Part shown: one piece after another, positions 32,976-42,520 of the stretch
Layout: every line of letters starts with the position of its first letter
How positions within the stretch are numbered: the stretch's first letter is position 1
Source: Legionella geestiana
GTDB taxonomy: Bacteria; Pseudomonadota; Gammaproteobacteria; Legionellales; Legionellaceae
DNA length: 64,000 nt
Direction of reading: 5' to 3'
Assembly: GCF_004571195.1 (NCBI RefSeq)
Contig: NZ_CP038271.1
Span: forward strand, 2,096,001 to 2,160,000
Notes under the pieces: generated by a model
Told to the model about the DNA's origin: nothing
The model's database searches: none
The model's input: the letters and a program-made list of their open reading frames with translations, nothing else
Translations under genes and position numbers: made by a program

Positions 32976-33455
32976 ATGCCTGCCAGAAAATGGATTTCAC
33001 TGCTCTTGTGGATAGCGTTATTTCAGTGTGCGGGCTTTTTGTCGGGCCTTTTAACACAGGCAAACATTACCTCATGGTATGCGCCTCTCGCAAAATCATC
33101 GCTCACCCCTCCGGGCTTTGTTTTTTCCATTGTCTGGACGCTCTTATACCTGCTTCTTGCCGGAACAGGCTGGTGGTTATCGCAGCAAAAACACTATCGG
33201 CCAGAGTATGCGCTCTTCTGGATACAGATGCTTTTGAACTGGGCGTGGACGCCGATTTTTTTTCATCTGCATCTGACAGGCCTGGGAGTCATCCTGCTGA
33301 CAGTGATGCTTGTCCTGAATGCCTGGCTCATTTTACGCTTGAAGGCGCGTGAGAGCAGACTGTATCTGGTCTTGATTCCCTATTTTTTATGGCTTCTGTT
33401 CGCGACATATCTGAACATGGTCATCTGGATGCTGAATGTAAAAGGCGGCGCATGA
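32976..33455 (+). CDS. tspO: TspO/MBR family membrane protein
   Basis: This 159-residue protein has five predicted helices. Family landmarks are WYAPLAKSSLTPPGFVFSIVWTLLYLLL, NWAWTPIFF and PYFLWLLFATYLNMVIWMLN (each listed as a region). TspO proteins bind porphyrins and regulate tetrapyrrole or stress responses. The stop overlaps the photolyase start (ATGA), so the two are coupled. This matches a common bacterial pairing of tspO with light-response genes. Confidence 0.9.
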   Translation: MPARKWISLLLWIALFQCAGFLSGLLTQANITSWYAPLAKSSLTPPGFVFSIVWTLLYLLLAGTGWWLSQQKHYRPEYALFWIQMLLNWAWTPIFFHLHLTGLGVILLTVMLVLNAWLILRLKARESRLYLVLIPYFLWLLFATYLNMVIWMLNVKGGA

Positions 33456-34990
33456 AACGTTTGCACCTTGTTCTTGGCAATCAACTGTCTGAATCGATTT
33501 CGAGCCTGAAGGACTTTAATCCTGAAAAAGATTTGGTCTTGATGTGTGAAGTCATGGAAGAGGCTACGTACGTCAGGCACCATCAAAAAAAGATTGCCTT
33601 TCTCTTTTCCGCGATGCGCCATTTTGCACACGCTCTGAGCCTTAAGGGATATCAGGTCGAATACACGCGGCTTGATGACCTGGATAACGCGGGTTCATTC
33701 AGAGCCGAGGTTCAGCGTGCACTCAAGCGTCACACGATTACACGCATTGTGGTCACTCATCCCGGCGAATTCCGAGTGCTTGAGGATATGATGCAGTGGG
33801 AGGCCGCTTTCGGCATTCCCGTTGATATACGACCTGATGACAGTTTTTTGTGTACGCTTGAAGAATTTTCAGACTGGGCAAAAGACCGTAAACAACTTCG
33901 CATGGAGTATTTTTATCGGGAAATGCGCAGGAAATATTCCATTCTCATGGAGGGTGACAAGCCCATTGGCGGACAATGGAATTATGATGCAGAAAACCGA
34001 AAACCGCCCTCCAAACGACTTGCGATTCCAAAGCCATATGTTCTGGAACCAGATGCCATCACCGAAGAAGTCATGGCAATGGTAGAGGCCCGGTTTTCAG
34101 ACCATTTTGGCCATCTGAGACCCTTTTATTTTGCGGTTACGCGCGAACAGGCGTTGAAGGTTCTGGAAGTGTTTATCGAGCAAAGGCTCGTGCATTTTGG
34201 CGATTATCAGGATGCGATGCTGGAAGGCGAGCCATGGATGTACCACGCTCACATCAGTTTTTATTTGAATTGCGGGCTGCTGTTGCCGCTTGAATGCATC
34301 AGTGCTGTACAGGAGGCGTATTTTCAGGGCAGGGCGCCATTGAATGCAGTTGAAGGGTTTATTCGTCAAATCATGGGCTGGCGCGAATATGTTCGGGGCA
34401 TTTACTGGCTGAAAATGCCACACTATCGAGAGATGAATTTTTTTGCGGCCACCCGCAATCTACCTGATTTTTACTGGTCAGCAGATACAAAGATGAACTG
34501 CCTCGCGCAATGTGTTTCTGAGACGCAGAAAAATGCCTATGCGCATCATATTCAGCGCCTGATGGTGCTTGGCAATTTTGCGCTTCTTGCAGGTATTGAT
34601 CCGGCACAGGTCAATGCGTGGTTTCTGATAGTGTATGCTGATGCTTATGAGTGGGTGGAGCTGCCGAATGTGTCTGGCATGATTCTATTCGCTGACGGTG
34701 GCTATCTTGCCAGTAAGCCGTATGCCGCAGGTGGCAGTTATATCCATAAAATGTCAGATTACTGCAAACACTGTCATTATAACGTGCTTGAAAAAACCGG
34801 CTCGAGTGCGTGTCCATTTAATTATCTTTACTGGAATTTTTTGTCACGAAACCGTGAGAAACTGCAGTTTAATCAGCGCTTAAGTGCCATGTATAAAACC
34901 TATGACAAAATGAGTGCGGAAAAAAAATACGCCATCGAGAAAGACAGTGCCGAATTTCTCAGAGGCCTTGAAGAACAAAGCGCGGTTTAG
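33452..34990 (+). CDS. phrB: FeS-type (6-4) photolyase, cryptochrome/photolyase-related
   Basis: The 512-residue protein has the N-terminal HLVLGNQLS Rossmann-like domain and the FAD-binding helical C-terminal part (GWREYVRGIYW, MVLGNFALLAGIDP, VNAWF, GYLASKPYAAGG). Cys350, Cys438, Cys441 and Cys454 sit at the positions known to bind the 4Fe-4S cluster in Agrobacterium PhrB. It should repair UV (6-4) photoproducts. The ATG at 33452, overlapping the tspO stop, was chosen over an upstream in-frame start because it gives the normal N-terminus. Confidence 0.9.
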   Translation: MKRLHLVLGNQLSESISSLKDFNPEKDLVLMCEVMEEATYVRHHQKKIAFLFSAMRHFAHALSLKGYQVEYTRLDDLDNAGSFRAEVQRALKRHTITRIVVTHPGEFRVLEDMMQWEAAFGIPVDIRPDDSFLCTLEEFSDWAKDRKQLRMEYFYREMRRKYSILMEGDKPIGGQWNYDAENRKPPSKRLAIPKPYVLEPDAITEEVMAMVEARFSDHFGHLRPFYFAVTREQALKVLEVFIEQRLVHFGDYQDAMLEGEPWMYHAHISFYLNCGLLLPLECISAVQEAYFQGRAPLNAVEGFIRQIMGWREYVRGIYWLKMPHYREMNFFAATRNLPDFYWSADTKMNCLAQCVSETQKNAYAHHIQRLMVLGNFALLAGIDPAQVNAWFLIVYADAYEWVELPNVSGMILFADGGYLASKPYAAGGSYIHKMSDYCKHCHYNVLEKTGSSACPFNYLYWNFLSRNREKLQFNQRLSAMYKTYDKMSAEKKYAIEKDSAEFLRGLEEQSAV

Positions 34991-35019
34991 GGCGCTCCCT
35001 GGTGCTTTGACAAAATCCC

Positions 35020-36378
35020 TCAGGTTAACGTTTCCTTGTCTTCATAATTGGGAATGACGCATTTACAGCGAAACTGCTGTTCGATTTTAGATTTAAGCGC
35101 TTCTGCGGATTCTTTTTCACCATGAGTGATAAAAATAGTTTCAGGCGATTTTTTTAACTGACTCAGCCACAGGAGTAATTCCGTCTGATCCATATGCGCA
35201 GATGCATTTTTCATCTGGACGACTTCAGCGCGAATAGGAACCATCTGACCAAACATTTTCACTTCTTTTTCGCCACGAACCAGCCTGTCGCCACGCGTAC
35301 CGCCCGCTTGAAAGCCGCTGAAAACAATGGTGTTTCTATGATTGGGTGCCAGATTGCGTATGTGATGAATAACACGTCCGCCGGTGGCCATGCCGCTCGC
35401 GGAAATTAAAATCATGGGTTCTTTTTTCTGGTTCAGTGCAATGGATTCTTCAACTGAGCGAATATATTGAGCCACGCCGCATACTTCCCTCGATTGTTCA
35501 GGGTTTAAGCGCGTTTCGCGCGGGTGGCGTGCAAAAATTTCGGTGGCATTAGTGGCCATTGGGCTGTCCACAAAAACCGGTATATCAGGGATGCGTTTTT
35601 TAGCCTTTAACTGTTGAATATAAAACAGCAGGGACTGGGTACGGCCAACGGCAAAGGCCGGAATTAAGACGGTACCATGCCGCCTGACTGTGCGGTTGAT
35701 GATATCTCCCAGCTGTGTTTCGGGGTCTTCTGAATCATGCAGGCGGTTGCCATAGGTGGATTCAATTACGAGATAACTGGCTTCAAATGGCGGCTCTGGC
35801 GGATTCATAACCGGGTCGTGCATGCGCCCGATATCTCCTGAAAACAGCAGGGTGCTGTCGTGGTGCTCCAGCAGAATCGAGGAGGCGCCAAGAATATGTC
35901 CGGCATAACGAAAAGACGCATGAAAATTATCGTGAATTTTGAATGGGGTGTGCCATTCCTGCGGATGAAAATAATCAAGACATTTCTCGGCTTCCTCACG
36001 GGTATAAAGCGGCAGGGCGGGGTGGTGCTTCGAGTAGCCCTTTTTATTGGCATAAAACGCTTCTTCTTCCTGGAGATGGCCGCTGTCAGGCAACAAAATC
36101 CGGCATAAATCATAAGTCGCACTGGTGCAGATGATTTTTCCATGAAACCCGTTCTTAACCAGCAGGGGAAGATAGCCGCTGTGGTCGATGTGTGCATGGG
36201 TCAGGAGCACGTACTCAATGTCTGCAGGACGGATGGGCAGGGGATTCCAGTTTCGCAGACGAAGCTCTTTAAAGCCTTGAAAAAGCCCGCAGTCAACGAG
36301 CACACTCGTTTTTTCAGTCTTTACCAGATACTTTGATCCCGTTACGGTTTGCGTTGCTCCTAAAAACTGTATATCCAT
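35020..36378 (-). CDS. Metallo-beta-lactamase/beta-CASP RNase-like hydrolase
   Basis: The 452-residue protein has the zinc motif HAHIDHSG and GHILGAS, an SGDIGR Asp, and the beta-CASP parts ESTYGNRLH, SPMATNATEIF and SASGMATGGRVIHH, ending with an RMMBL-type FITHGE segment. It is closest in layout to CPSF73-like exonucleases of bacteria and archaea. RNA processing is the probable role. ATG 36378 has GGGA upstream. Divergent from the epimerase gene. Confidence 0.88.
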   Translation of the reverse strand: MDIQFLGATQTVTGSKYLVKTEKTSVLVDCGLFQGFKELRLRNWNPLPIRPADIEYVLLTHAHIDHSGYLPLLVKNGFHGKIICTSATYDLCRILLPDSGHLQEEEAFYANKKGYSKHHPALPLYTREEAEKCLDYFHPQEWHTPFKIHDNFHASFRYAGHILGASSILLEHHDSTLLFSGDIGRMHDPVMNPPEPPFEASYLVIESTYGNRLHDSEDPETQLGDIINRTVRRHGTVLIPAFAVGRTQSLLFYIQQLKAKKRIPDIPVFVDSPMATNATEIFARHPRETRLNPEQSREVCGVAQYIRSVEESIALNQKKEPMILISASGMATGGRVIHHIRNLAPNHRNTIVFSGFQAGGTRGDRLVRGEKEVKMFGQMVPIRAEVVQMKNASAHMDQTELLLWLSQLKKSPETIFITHGEKESAEALKSKIEQQFRCKCVIPNYEDKETLT

Positions 36379-36515
36379 CACTAGTCCCTGCGGGTATTGA
36401 ATATTGTCAGTATAGGATGGATTGGAACGCCATGACGAGATAAGTTTTTCACAATCCCTTGATTCAACAGAACGAGGTTCACTAAACTCATGGTACTACT
36501 CATACAGAAGAGCAC

Positions 36516-37433
36516 ATGATGAACCTGTTAATTGCCGGCGCTTCCGGCTTTATCGGCACAGAATTAACGAATGCACTTGCAAAAGACCATCAGTTGACGG
36601 TACTGGGACGCTCACAGGTACGATTGCAGCAGCATTTTTCGCAAAGCGTCCGGGCACTTACGTGGGACGCGCTCTCGGGGCATGATGCATTGCCCTATGA
36701 CGCCGTTATCAACCTCTGTGGTTCCAACATTGGTGCAAGAAGATGGAGTGCGACAGTAAAAGACGAATTGATTGCCTCACGCACCATGACCAATCAGCGG
36801 CTCATTGCATGGTTGAATGCCCAAAAGGCGACTCCGCGGTTTTTATGTGCCAATGCCATAGGCATTTACGGTGCGGAGGATAAAAGCACCGTTTCATTTG
36901 ATGAAAATTCTCCGGTCCAGACAGACAGCTCGCCTGATTTTTTAAAGCAGATTGGACTTGCCTGGCAGGACGCGCTGAAGCCGGCAGCGGATGCCGGAAT
37001 GTCGGTTACAACACTGCGTTTTGGGGTGGTATTAAAAAAGGGCAAGGGCATGCTCAAAAAACTGGAGCTTCCCTATAAGGCCTGCCTTGGAAGCATTTTA
37101 GGAAGCGGGGAGCAGAGCCTTTCATGGATTCATCACGAGGATGTGGTGAATGCCGTGCGCTTTATTCTTGAGCATCCCGAAGCAAGCGGGCCTTTTAACC
37201 TCACATCGCCCAATCCCGTCACGCAAAAGGAATTCGCTAAAACCTTTGCAGCGGTTTTAAAGCGCCCGCTTCTGTTGAAAACACCGTCCTTTTTCATCAG
37301 AGCGCTTTTAGGTGAGATGGGTGAATACCTGCTGTTAAAAGGCCAGAGCGTGCTGCCTAAACGTTTGCTCGAGGCGGGCTTTAGCTTTAAGTACCCTACA
37401 CTTGAAGCCGCGTTAAGACGTGAGTATTCTTAA
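36516..37433 (+). CDS. TIGR01777-family NAD(P)-binding epimerase (YfcH-like)
   Basis: This 305-residue extended SDR has GASGFIGTEL at the N-terminus. It also has the family-specific INLCGSNIGARRWSATVKDELIASR region and the FSWIHHEDVV-like segment SWIHHEDVVNAV, with a C-terminal DUF1731-like end. Members often sit with tspO and photolyase genes, as here. The reaction is unknown. Its last 21 bp overlap the convergent nucleosidase gene. Confidence 0.85.
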   Translation: MMNLLIAGASGFIGTELTNALAKDHQLTVLGRSQVRLQQHFSQSVRALTWDALSGHDALPYDAVINLCGSNIGARRWSATVKDELIASRTMTNQRLIAWLNAQKATPRFLCANAIGIYGAEDKSTVSFDENSPVQTDSSPDFLKQIGLAWQDALKPAADAGMSVTTLRFGVVLKKGKGMLKKLELPYKACLGSILGSGEQSLSWIHHEDVVNAVRFILEHPEASGPFNLTSPNPVTQKEFAKTFAAVLKRPLLLKTPSFFIRALLGEMGEYLLLKGQSVLPKRLLEAGFSFKYPTLEAALRREYS

Positions 37434-38237
37434 CGCGCTCTCGCTTGCGGGTATCGCTGCCTCGCTCTTTTTCTGCTGCAGGAGTGCTTTTAAAAGCTGC
37501 ATGACATAATCGCTCGCCACCTGAACGCTCCCCGGAATATCAGATGAACCGATATCCTTGTCATTGCCTTCGTTATCGAGTTTATTACTTACAACACGGA
37601 TAGCAAGGCTCGGGATTTGCAGGAAAGTGGTCGCCTGGTAAAATGCGGAGGTTTCCATGTCAATGGCGAGTGCGCCGGATGCACGCAGCGCAGGAAAAGT
37701 GCCTTTGGGCGCCGGGAAGACATTAGACGTGACGACCGTCCCTCGATGGACAGGTGCGCTAAGGGTTGCGGCGATGGCCAGTAAATCCCTGTGGGCAGAA
37801 TAAACCGGCAGAATTTTTTGCTCCGTTAAGGGATGTGTGAGGCAGCTTTCAAAAGGTGTATTTGCAAGTGCTGTAAACATGCCCTGCGCTTCGGCTTCAA
37901 AAGCCGATTCAACAAGGATAATGTCACGAATGCCAAGCCCATTTTCAATGGCGCCAGCAGTACCCATGAAAAGCATGCATTGTGGATTGAAATGTGCATG
38001 CACGAGTGTCGTGATAATCGTGGCAAATCCCGTACCCACGCCCGTCGGTGTCAGTAATATCCGATAACCCTCAAGCTCAAAAATCTCAAAAGAAAGCGCG
38101 CCAATCGTAAAACTTTCCCGTTTCAGCGTTTTTAAATTATCCTTTAAAACTGCCAGTTCTTCGGTCATTGCGGAAAGTATGGCACAGTCAACCGGCTGAG
38201 GCTGTGAGGATGAGGGCTGTTCGCATGTCGAGATCAT
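37413..38237 (-). CDS. MTA/SAH nucleosidase-like phosphorylase
   Basis: The 274-residue protein has the PNP/UDP phosphorylase fold. It opens CAILSAMTEELAVL with the MTAN-type Glu, has GTAGAIENGLGIRDIILVE, the purine/ribose-site AIDMETSAFYQ and the VVSNKLD catalytic Asp region. It would cleave methylthioadenosine or S-adenosylhomocysteine or a related nucleoside. It is longer than E. coli MTAN and has a variable C-terminal tail. The GGAG site supports ATG 38237. Confidence 0.75.
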   Translation of the reverse strand: MISTCEQPSSSQPQPVDCAILSAMTEELAVLKDNLKTLKRESFTIGALSFEIFELEGYRILLTPTGVGTGFATIITTLVHAHFNPQCMLFMGTAGAIENGLGIRDIILVESAFEAEAQGMFTALANTPFESCLTHPLTEQKILPVYSAHRDLLAIAATLSAPVHRGTVVTSNVFPAPKGTFPALRASGALAIDMETSAFYQATTFLQIPSLAIRVVSNKLDNEGNDKDIGSSDIPGSVQVASDYVMQLLKALLQQKKSEAAIPASESALRILTS

Positions 38238-38290
38238 GATTATCTCCAAAAAAACACGGCTGGATTATCGCGGCTTTTGGACGGAGAAAG

Positions 38291-39481
38291 CTACTCTTTT
38301 TTTGAAGAACGTATAAGTCTGAACAGTAACGGATTGATAGCAATTGAAATCAAGGCGCCGGCAAGAATCAACTCCTGGCCTTCTAATGGCAAAAGATTTA
38401 ACTGTACGCCATGGGCTGCGAGAATAAAGGAGAATTCGCCAATCTGTGCAAGGCTTACCGAGATGGTGAGGGCGGTGCTCAGCGGGTAGCGGAAAGCAAG
38501 AACCAGAAGGGTGGCGGCAATCGATTTGCCGATGACGATAATGCCGGTTACCGCAAGGACGCGCAGCGGGTGTTCGGTGAAAATCCAGGGGTTAAAAAGC
38601 ATGCCGACAGAGACGAAAAACAAGACGGCAAAGGCTTCTCTGAAAGGGAGCGTTTCTTCCGCAGCGCGGCGGCTGAATTCCGATTCACGGATAATCATGC
38701 CTGAGAAGAACGCGCCAAGCGCAAAGGAAATGCCAAAGAGGCGGGATGCGCCAAAAGCGATGCTGACGGCTGCCGTGATGATGCAGAGCGTAAAGAGTTC
38801 ATTCGAACCAGTGCGGATGACAAGGGCAAGCAGTTTTGGAAGCGCCCAGCGTCCGACAAGCAGCATAAATGCAATGAAGGCGGATACTTTAAGCAGGGTT
38901 ATTCCCAATACGGCCCAGAGGCTTTGGCCGTTGGCACTAACCTCGCCATGAAACCAATGCGCGAGAAACGGCAGGAAGACCAGTGCCAGCACCATGGCGA
39001 TGTCTTCGATAATCAACCAGCCAACGGCAATACGGGCGTTCATGGTGCCGAAGAGTCCCTCCGCTTCCATGGCACGAATAAGCACGACCGTACTCGCAAC
39101 CGAAAGCGCAAGCCCAAGCACCAGCGCGTTGCTGAGCGGCCAGCCCCACAGCATGGCAAGCAGTGTTCCAAGGCAGGTTGCAACGAGAATCTGTAAGATT
39201 GCGCCAGGTAACGCGATTTTGCGGGTTTCAAGGAGCTCGTCCAGTGAAAAGTGCAGACCAACACCGAACATCAGCAGCATGACGCCAATTTCCGCGAGTT
39301 CAGCCGCTATTTCAGCGTTGGCTACAAAACCCGGTGTAAAAGGCCCGAGAATGACGCCTGCCAGCAGATAGCCAACAAGCGTTGGCAGTTTCAGGCGCAC
39401 CGCTATAAGCCCCATCACCAGGGCAAGCCCAAGTGCGCTGGCCAGTGTGGTAATCAGCGGTAATCCATGCCCCATGTTCAT
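38291..39481 (-). CDS. Kef-type cation/proton antiporter (CPA2), short form
   Basis: The protein is about 396 residues with 12 or so membrane helices. Typical CPA2 segments include LVGYLLAGVILGPFTPG, LLMFGVGLHFS, ASTVVLIRAMEAEG, GWLIIEDIAMVLAL (the Asp of the ion site) and SLAQIGEFSFILA. Unlike YbaL or KefB/C it ends right after the membrane part and lacks a C-terminal TrkA-N domain. The exchanged ion cannot be told. ATG at 39481 or 39475. Confidence 0.85.
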   Translation of the reverse strand: MNMGHGLPLITTLASALGLALVMGLIAVRLKLPTLVGYLLAGVILGPFTPGFVANAEIAAELAEIGVMLLMFGVGLHFSLDELLETRKIALPGAILQILVATCLGTLLAMLWGWPLSNALVLGLALSVASTVVLIRAMEAEGLFGTMNARIAVGWLIIEDIAMVLALVFLPFLAHWFHGEVSANGQSLWAVLGITLLKVSAFIAFMLLVGRWALPKLLALVIRTGSNELFTLCIITAAVSIAFGASRLFGISFALGAFFSGMIIRESEFSRRAAEETLPFREAFAVLFFVSVGMLFNPWIFTEHPLRVLAVTGIIVIGKSIAATLLVLAFRYPLSTALTISVSLAQIGEFSFILAAHGVQLNLLPLEGQELILAGALISIAINPLLFRLIRSSKKE

Positions 39482-39557
39482 TCCCTGATTCGTAGTGTCA
39501 GCAGTGACTTCTACAGTATGCCGCAAACCGCTCGAGCCGACTATCCTTAATGATTTT

Positions 39558-40181
39558 TCATGGCTTTAGATTCCAGGAAAGGCACTGCCATAGGTTGCCC
39601 GGAGGTTGATGTTGAAAAATGCACAAAGCACCTGTGGCAACCTTAATACCGAATTTATGGGAAAACGATTCAAAATCGTCAGTGAGCCACGGAGCAAAAC
39701 GGGCAATGCCATTGCTCGTTACGACAAGAACGGTTTTCCCCGTATGGGTTTCAGTCATTTTTTGTGCAAAATCTTTCCAGTCATTGATTATGCGTTCCGG
39801 CTCGACATGCCATCCGGGTGGAGCTGTGGCGGATGCCTCCCAGGCATCAAGCGCATCACGGCCGATACGCTCTAAAACGCGCTCCTCCGGCTGGTTTTCA
39901 TCAGGGCCGTAGTCGATTTCATTAAAGATGGAGAGCGTCTGTAAGGGGCAGTTAGTCTGCATGATTTTTTGCGCTTCCATGGCGGTCTGGCGGGTGCGCA
40001 GGCGTTCTGATGTGAAGATGGCATCCGGTATCAGGTTATGTGTTTTGAGGTACAGCCCCAGTCGCGCACCCTGTAAAAGTCCCTCTTCTGTCAGCGGTAA
40101 GTCGGTGCTGCCAACGCGGCGCACCACCTCGCCCTTGTTAAAGGTATTGCCATGCCGGGCAATTAACAGTCGAGTATGCAT
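39558..40181 (-). CDS. Histidine phosphatase family protein
   Basis: The 207-residue protein has the catalytic ARHGNT (His10) near the start, TSERLRTRQTA, the acidic NEIDYGPDEN and the second His-type region VVTSNGIARF. In that region the usual His is replaced, since SNG stands where SHG is common. The His-to-Asn change may alter or weaken activity. It overlaps the kdsB stop (TGATG), so the pair is translationally coupled and probably acts in the same sugar pathway. Confidence 0.75.
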   Translation of the reverse strand: MHTRLLIARHGNTFNKGEVVRRVGSTDLPLTEEGLLQGARLGLYLKTHNLIPDAIFTSERLRTRQTAMEAQKIMQTNCPLQTLSIFNEIDYGPDENQPEERVLERIGRDALDAWEASATAPPGWHVEPERIINDWKDFAQKMTETHTGKTVLVVTSNGIARFAPWLTDDFESFSHKFGIKVATGALCIFQHQPPGNLWQCLSWNLKP

Positions 40182-40996
40182 CAGGAATTCTCTTTGCGAA
40201 CGGAGGCGGATTGTAAAAGCGCTTGTGCGCGTTGTACATCATCCGGGCTGTCAACGCCTGACATGCCGGGGCGTCCCTTATAATCAACCGGGACGCAGCG
40301 CAGCGTATAACAGTTTTCAAGCAGGCGAAGCTGTTCAAGCCCCTCCAGCTTTTCATAGGGGCTTTCGGGCAGATTCACATACTCAAGGAGCGTCTTTCGT
40401 GCAAAGCCATAAAGACCAATATGCCGAAACACAGGACTCATGGACGATGCCTCCCGCAGCGCCGCTTCCTCGCGGATGGCGGGAATTATCGTTTTGCTGA
40501 ACCATAAGGCGCGCCCGGTTACATCAAATACCGCAGTCGTACCGCTAAAAGGGGTGGTGCGCTTATTTTCGCGCAGGGTATCCAGCTCATCCCAGCTTAG
40601 CTGTACCACGGGCGTGACGGCATCGGTCGGATGTTCGGCAAACGTATCCATCATTGCACGCAGAAAATCAGGCGGCGTCAGGGGGGCGTCTCCCTGCATA
40701 TTCAGGATAAAATCATCGGAGTCGGCGCGACTTCTGACCACCTCAGCGACCCGGTCCGTGCCGCTTCGGGCCTCTTTGGCGGTCATTTGCCATTCCACGC
40801 CAAGAAGGTCGCAATGCTCACCGATGCGCCTGTCATCGGTTGCCACAACTATTGAGACATCCTTAAGCCCGCTTGCCGCTTCCTGGCAAAGTTGCACGAC
40901 CCGAGACAGCATGCTTTGGCCGCCAATCATCACGAGCGGCTTGCCTGGCAGTCGGGTTGAACCAAAGCGCGCGGGAATGACAATCAGCGTTTTCAT
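40181..40996 (-). CDS. kdsB: CMP-KDO synthetase-like cytidylyltransferase
   Basis: The 271-residue protein opens IPARFGSTRLPGKPL, the nucleotide-binding signature of KdsB. It has SGTDRVAEV, NMQGDAPL (NVQGDEP in KdsB proper), RHIGLYGF and EGLEQLRLLE. KdsB activates KDO with CTP for lipid A inner-core synthesis in the cytoplasm. The QGDAP variant and the coupling to a phosphatase-like gene leave room for a related sugar acid as substrate. Confidence 0.82.
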   Translation of the reverse strand: MKTLIVIPARFGSTRLPGKPLVMIGGQSMLSRVVQLCQEAASGLKDVSIVVATDDRRIGEHCDLLGVEWQMTAKEARSGTDRVAEVVRSRADSDDFILNMQGDAPLTPPDFLRAMMDTFAEHPTDAVTPVVQLSWDELDTLRENKRTTPFSGTTAVFDVTGRALWFSKTIIPAIREEAALREASSMSPVFRHIGLYGFARKTLLEYVNLPESPYEKLEGLEQLRLLENCYTLRCVPVDYKGRPGMSGVDSPDDVQRAQALLQSASVRKENS

Positions 40997-41091
40997 TCAT
41001 AATCCAGTCGGTTACAATGCGCCTGATAGTAATGACAGGTACGTGTAAATGCAATCGCTTTGCGCGGTATGAGTGCGTTTTTGGAGGCTGT

Positions 41092-41427
41092 ATGGTTATC
41101 GGATATGATGTCTTTGAGCAGGTTGATTTGCGTTCTGGCACCATAGTGCGTGCAGAACGTTTTGAGCGGGCGCGAAAACCCGCTTATAAAATCTGGGCGG
41201 ATTTCGGAGAAGTCATCGGTATTTTGCAGACTTCAGCACAGGTAACACATCACTATACACCTGAGTCACTGGTTGGTCGCCAGATAATGGGCTGCGTGAA
41301 TCTTGGAGAGAAAAACATCGCCGGCTTTGTTTCCCAGTTTCTACTGGTAGGCTTTAGTGATGCAGAGGGGCATGTGTGCCTTGCCGGAGTAAATCCACCA
41401 GTTCCAAATGGTCAAAAGCTGCACTAG
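41092..41427 (+). CDS. csaA: CsaA-type tRNA-binding domain protein
   Basis: The 111-residue protein consists of one OB-fold tRNA-binding domain: FEQVDLRSGTIVRAERFERARKPAYKIWADFG, IGILQTSAQVTHHYTPE and IAGFVSQFLLVGFSD (regions, not continuous). CsaA proteins are small dimeric RNA-binding or chaperone-like proteins. A GGAGG site upstream supports ATG 41092 rather than an earlier in-frame start. Confidence 0.88.
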   Translation: MVIGYDVFEQVDLRSGTIVRAERFERARKPAYKIWADFGEVIGILQTSAQVTHHYTPESLVGRQIMGCVNLGEKNIAGFVSQFLLVGFSDAEGHVCLAGVNPPVPNGQKLH

Positions 41428-41490
41428 TGCAATTTGGTTTTCGGTAATCAGGAAATTTTAAGCGCCACATCAGGGCGCAAACACTGCGCC

Positions 41491-42420
41491 CTAATTTTTT
41501 AACCCTTCAATAAGGTTTTCGCGGTTATAGACATAATGGCCGATGATTTGCTTTGCCTGCAGCGCGCTGAGCGGCTTCGTGATGGCGCCTTCCATCGAAT
41601 AGTAGAGGCAGTCTTCACGGACAATTTCCGCATCAAAGCCCGTCAGCGCGATGATAGGCACGTGGTAATTAGTGCCTTCTTCAATTTTGCGCAGATTTTT
41701 AGCAATCACGTACCCGGAATTGTCCTCAAAGCCAATGTCCATTAATACAAAATCGTATTTTCCGGGCTTAAACTGTGCCGCGGCAGCATGTGCTGAATCT
41801 GCGGTGTCAACAATACAGTCAAGCTGAAGGAGGGTAGCCCGAACCGCTTTAAGCGCCATTTCATTGTCTTCGATGATGAGAACTTTCGGCGGTTTTTGCG
41901 GATCGCGATACACGGAAGGCGGTAAGGCGTGTGTGCGTGCTTCACCGTTCATGCGTTTTTTTTGCAAAGCCAGTTCTTCAAGGTGCTGCGCCAGTGCTTT
42001 TTGCGCATTGATATCAACGAGCACAACCACAAGCGCAATCACAACGCCTTCTGCATTACGAATGGGCGTGCGGATGGAGGAGAAATAGAGGATATTGCCA
42101 TCGCGGTCAACAAAGGGCGCTTCCTGCTCATTGCTGACCCGCCTGCCTTCGAGAAGGGCATTAATATCGTCCTGATGCAGTCTTGCAATGCGCTCTTCGG
42201 AAAAGCAGGAGTGAGTAGTGAGGCGCGCGTAAAAACTGCCGCTGAGAGCTGCCACGTTCCTGACGCCCAGAAGCTTTAATACCTCGGTATTGGCTTCCGT
42301 GAGCTGGCAATTCGCATCCACAATGTACACATAATTGGGCAGGCACGTAATGATATCGCGGTAATACTTCAGTAAGGCATCCCTCTGGCCTGCATCATCC
42401 CCGATAACGGTGGAGTCCAT
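41491..42420 (-). CDS. PAS domain-response regulator receiver protein
   Basis: The protein is about 309 residues. A PAS domain (residues 20-135: PNYVYIVDANCQLTEANTEVLKLLG and RDGNILYFSSIRTPI) is joined by a short helix (LEELALQKKRM) to a REC domain with acidic IIEDNE, phospho-acceptor VLMDIG and AITKPL (conserved Lys). There is no kinase or output domain, so it resembles the end of a hybrid sensor kinase without its catalytic core. It may be a stand-alone phospho-relay or sink. ATG 42420 has GGAGA upstream; ATG 42432 is an alternative. Confidence 0.8.
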   Translation of the reverse strand: MDSTVIGDDAGQRDALLKYYRDIITCLPNYVYIVDANCQLTEANTEVLKLLGVRNVAALSGSFYARLTTHSCFSEERIARLHQDDINALLEGRRVSNEQEAPFVDRDGNILYFSSIRTPIRNAEGVVIALVVVLVDINAQKALAQHLEELALQKKRMNGEARTHALPPSVYRDPQKPPKVLIIEDNEMALKAVRATLLQLDCIVDTADSAHAAAAQFKPGKYDFVLMDIGFEDNSGYVIAKNLRKIEEGTNYHVPIIALTGFDAEIVREDCLYYSMEGAITKPLSALQAKQIIGHYVYNRENLIEGLKN

Positions 42421-42482
42421 GCTTTTCTCCATTTCTGCAGTATCACTGGAAGTATAGCCTGTTCGTTGGATTTTCGTGCAGT

Positions 42483-42514
42483 TCAGGGTCCTTGACAGCC
42501 GTCAAAGACCCTGA
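42483..42514. terminator. Stable hairpin between ctpA and the PAS-receiver gene
   Basis: TCAGGGTC (42483-42490) pairs with GACCCTGA (42507-42514), and TTGAC with GTCAA inside, over a 4-nt loop. It directly follows the ctpA stop when read on the minus strand. No long T-run follows on that strand. Confidence 0.6.
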
Positions 42515-42520
42515 GAAATT

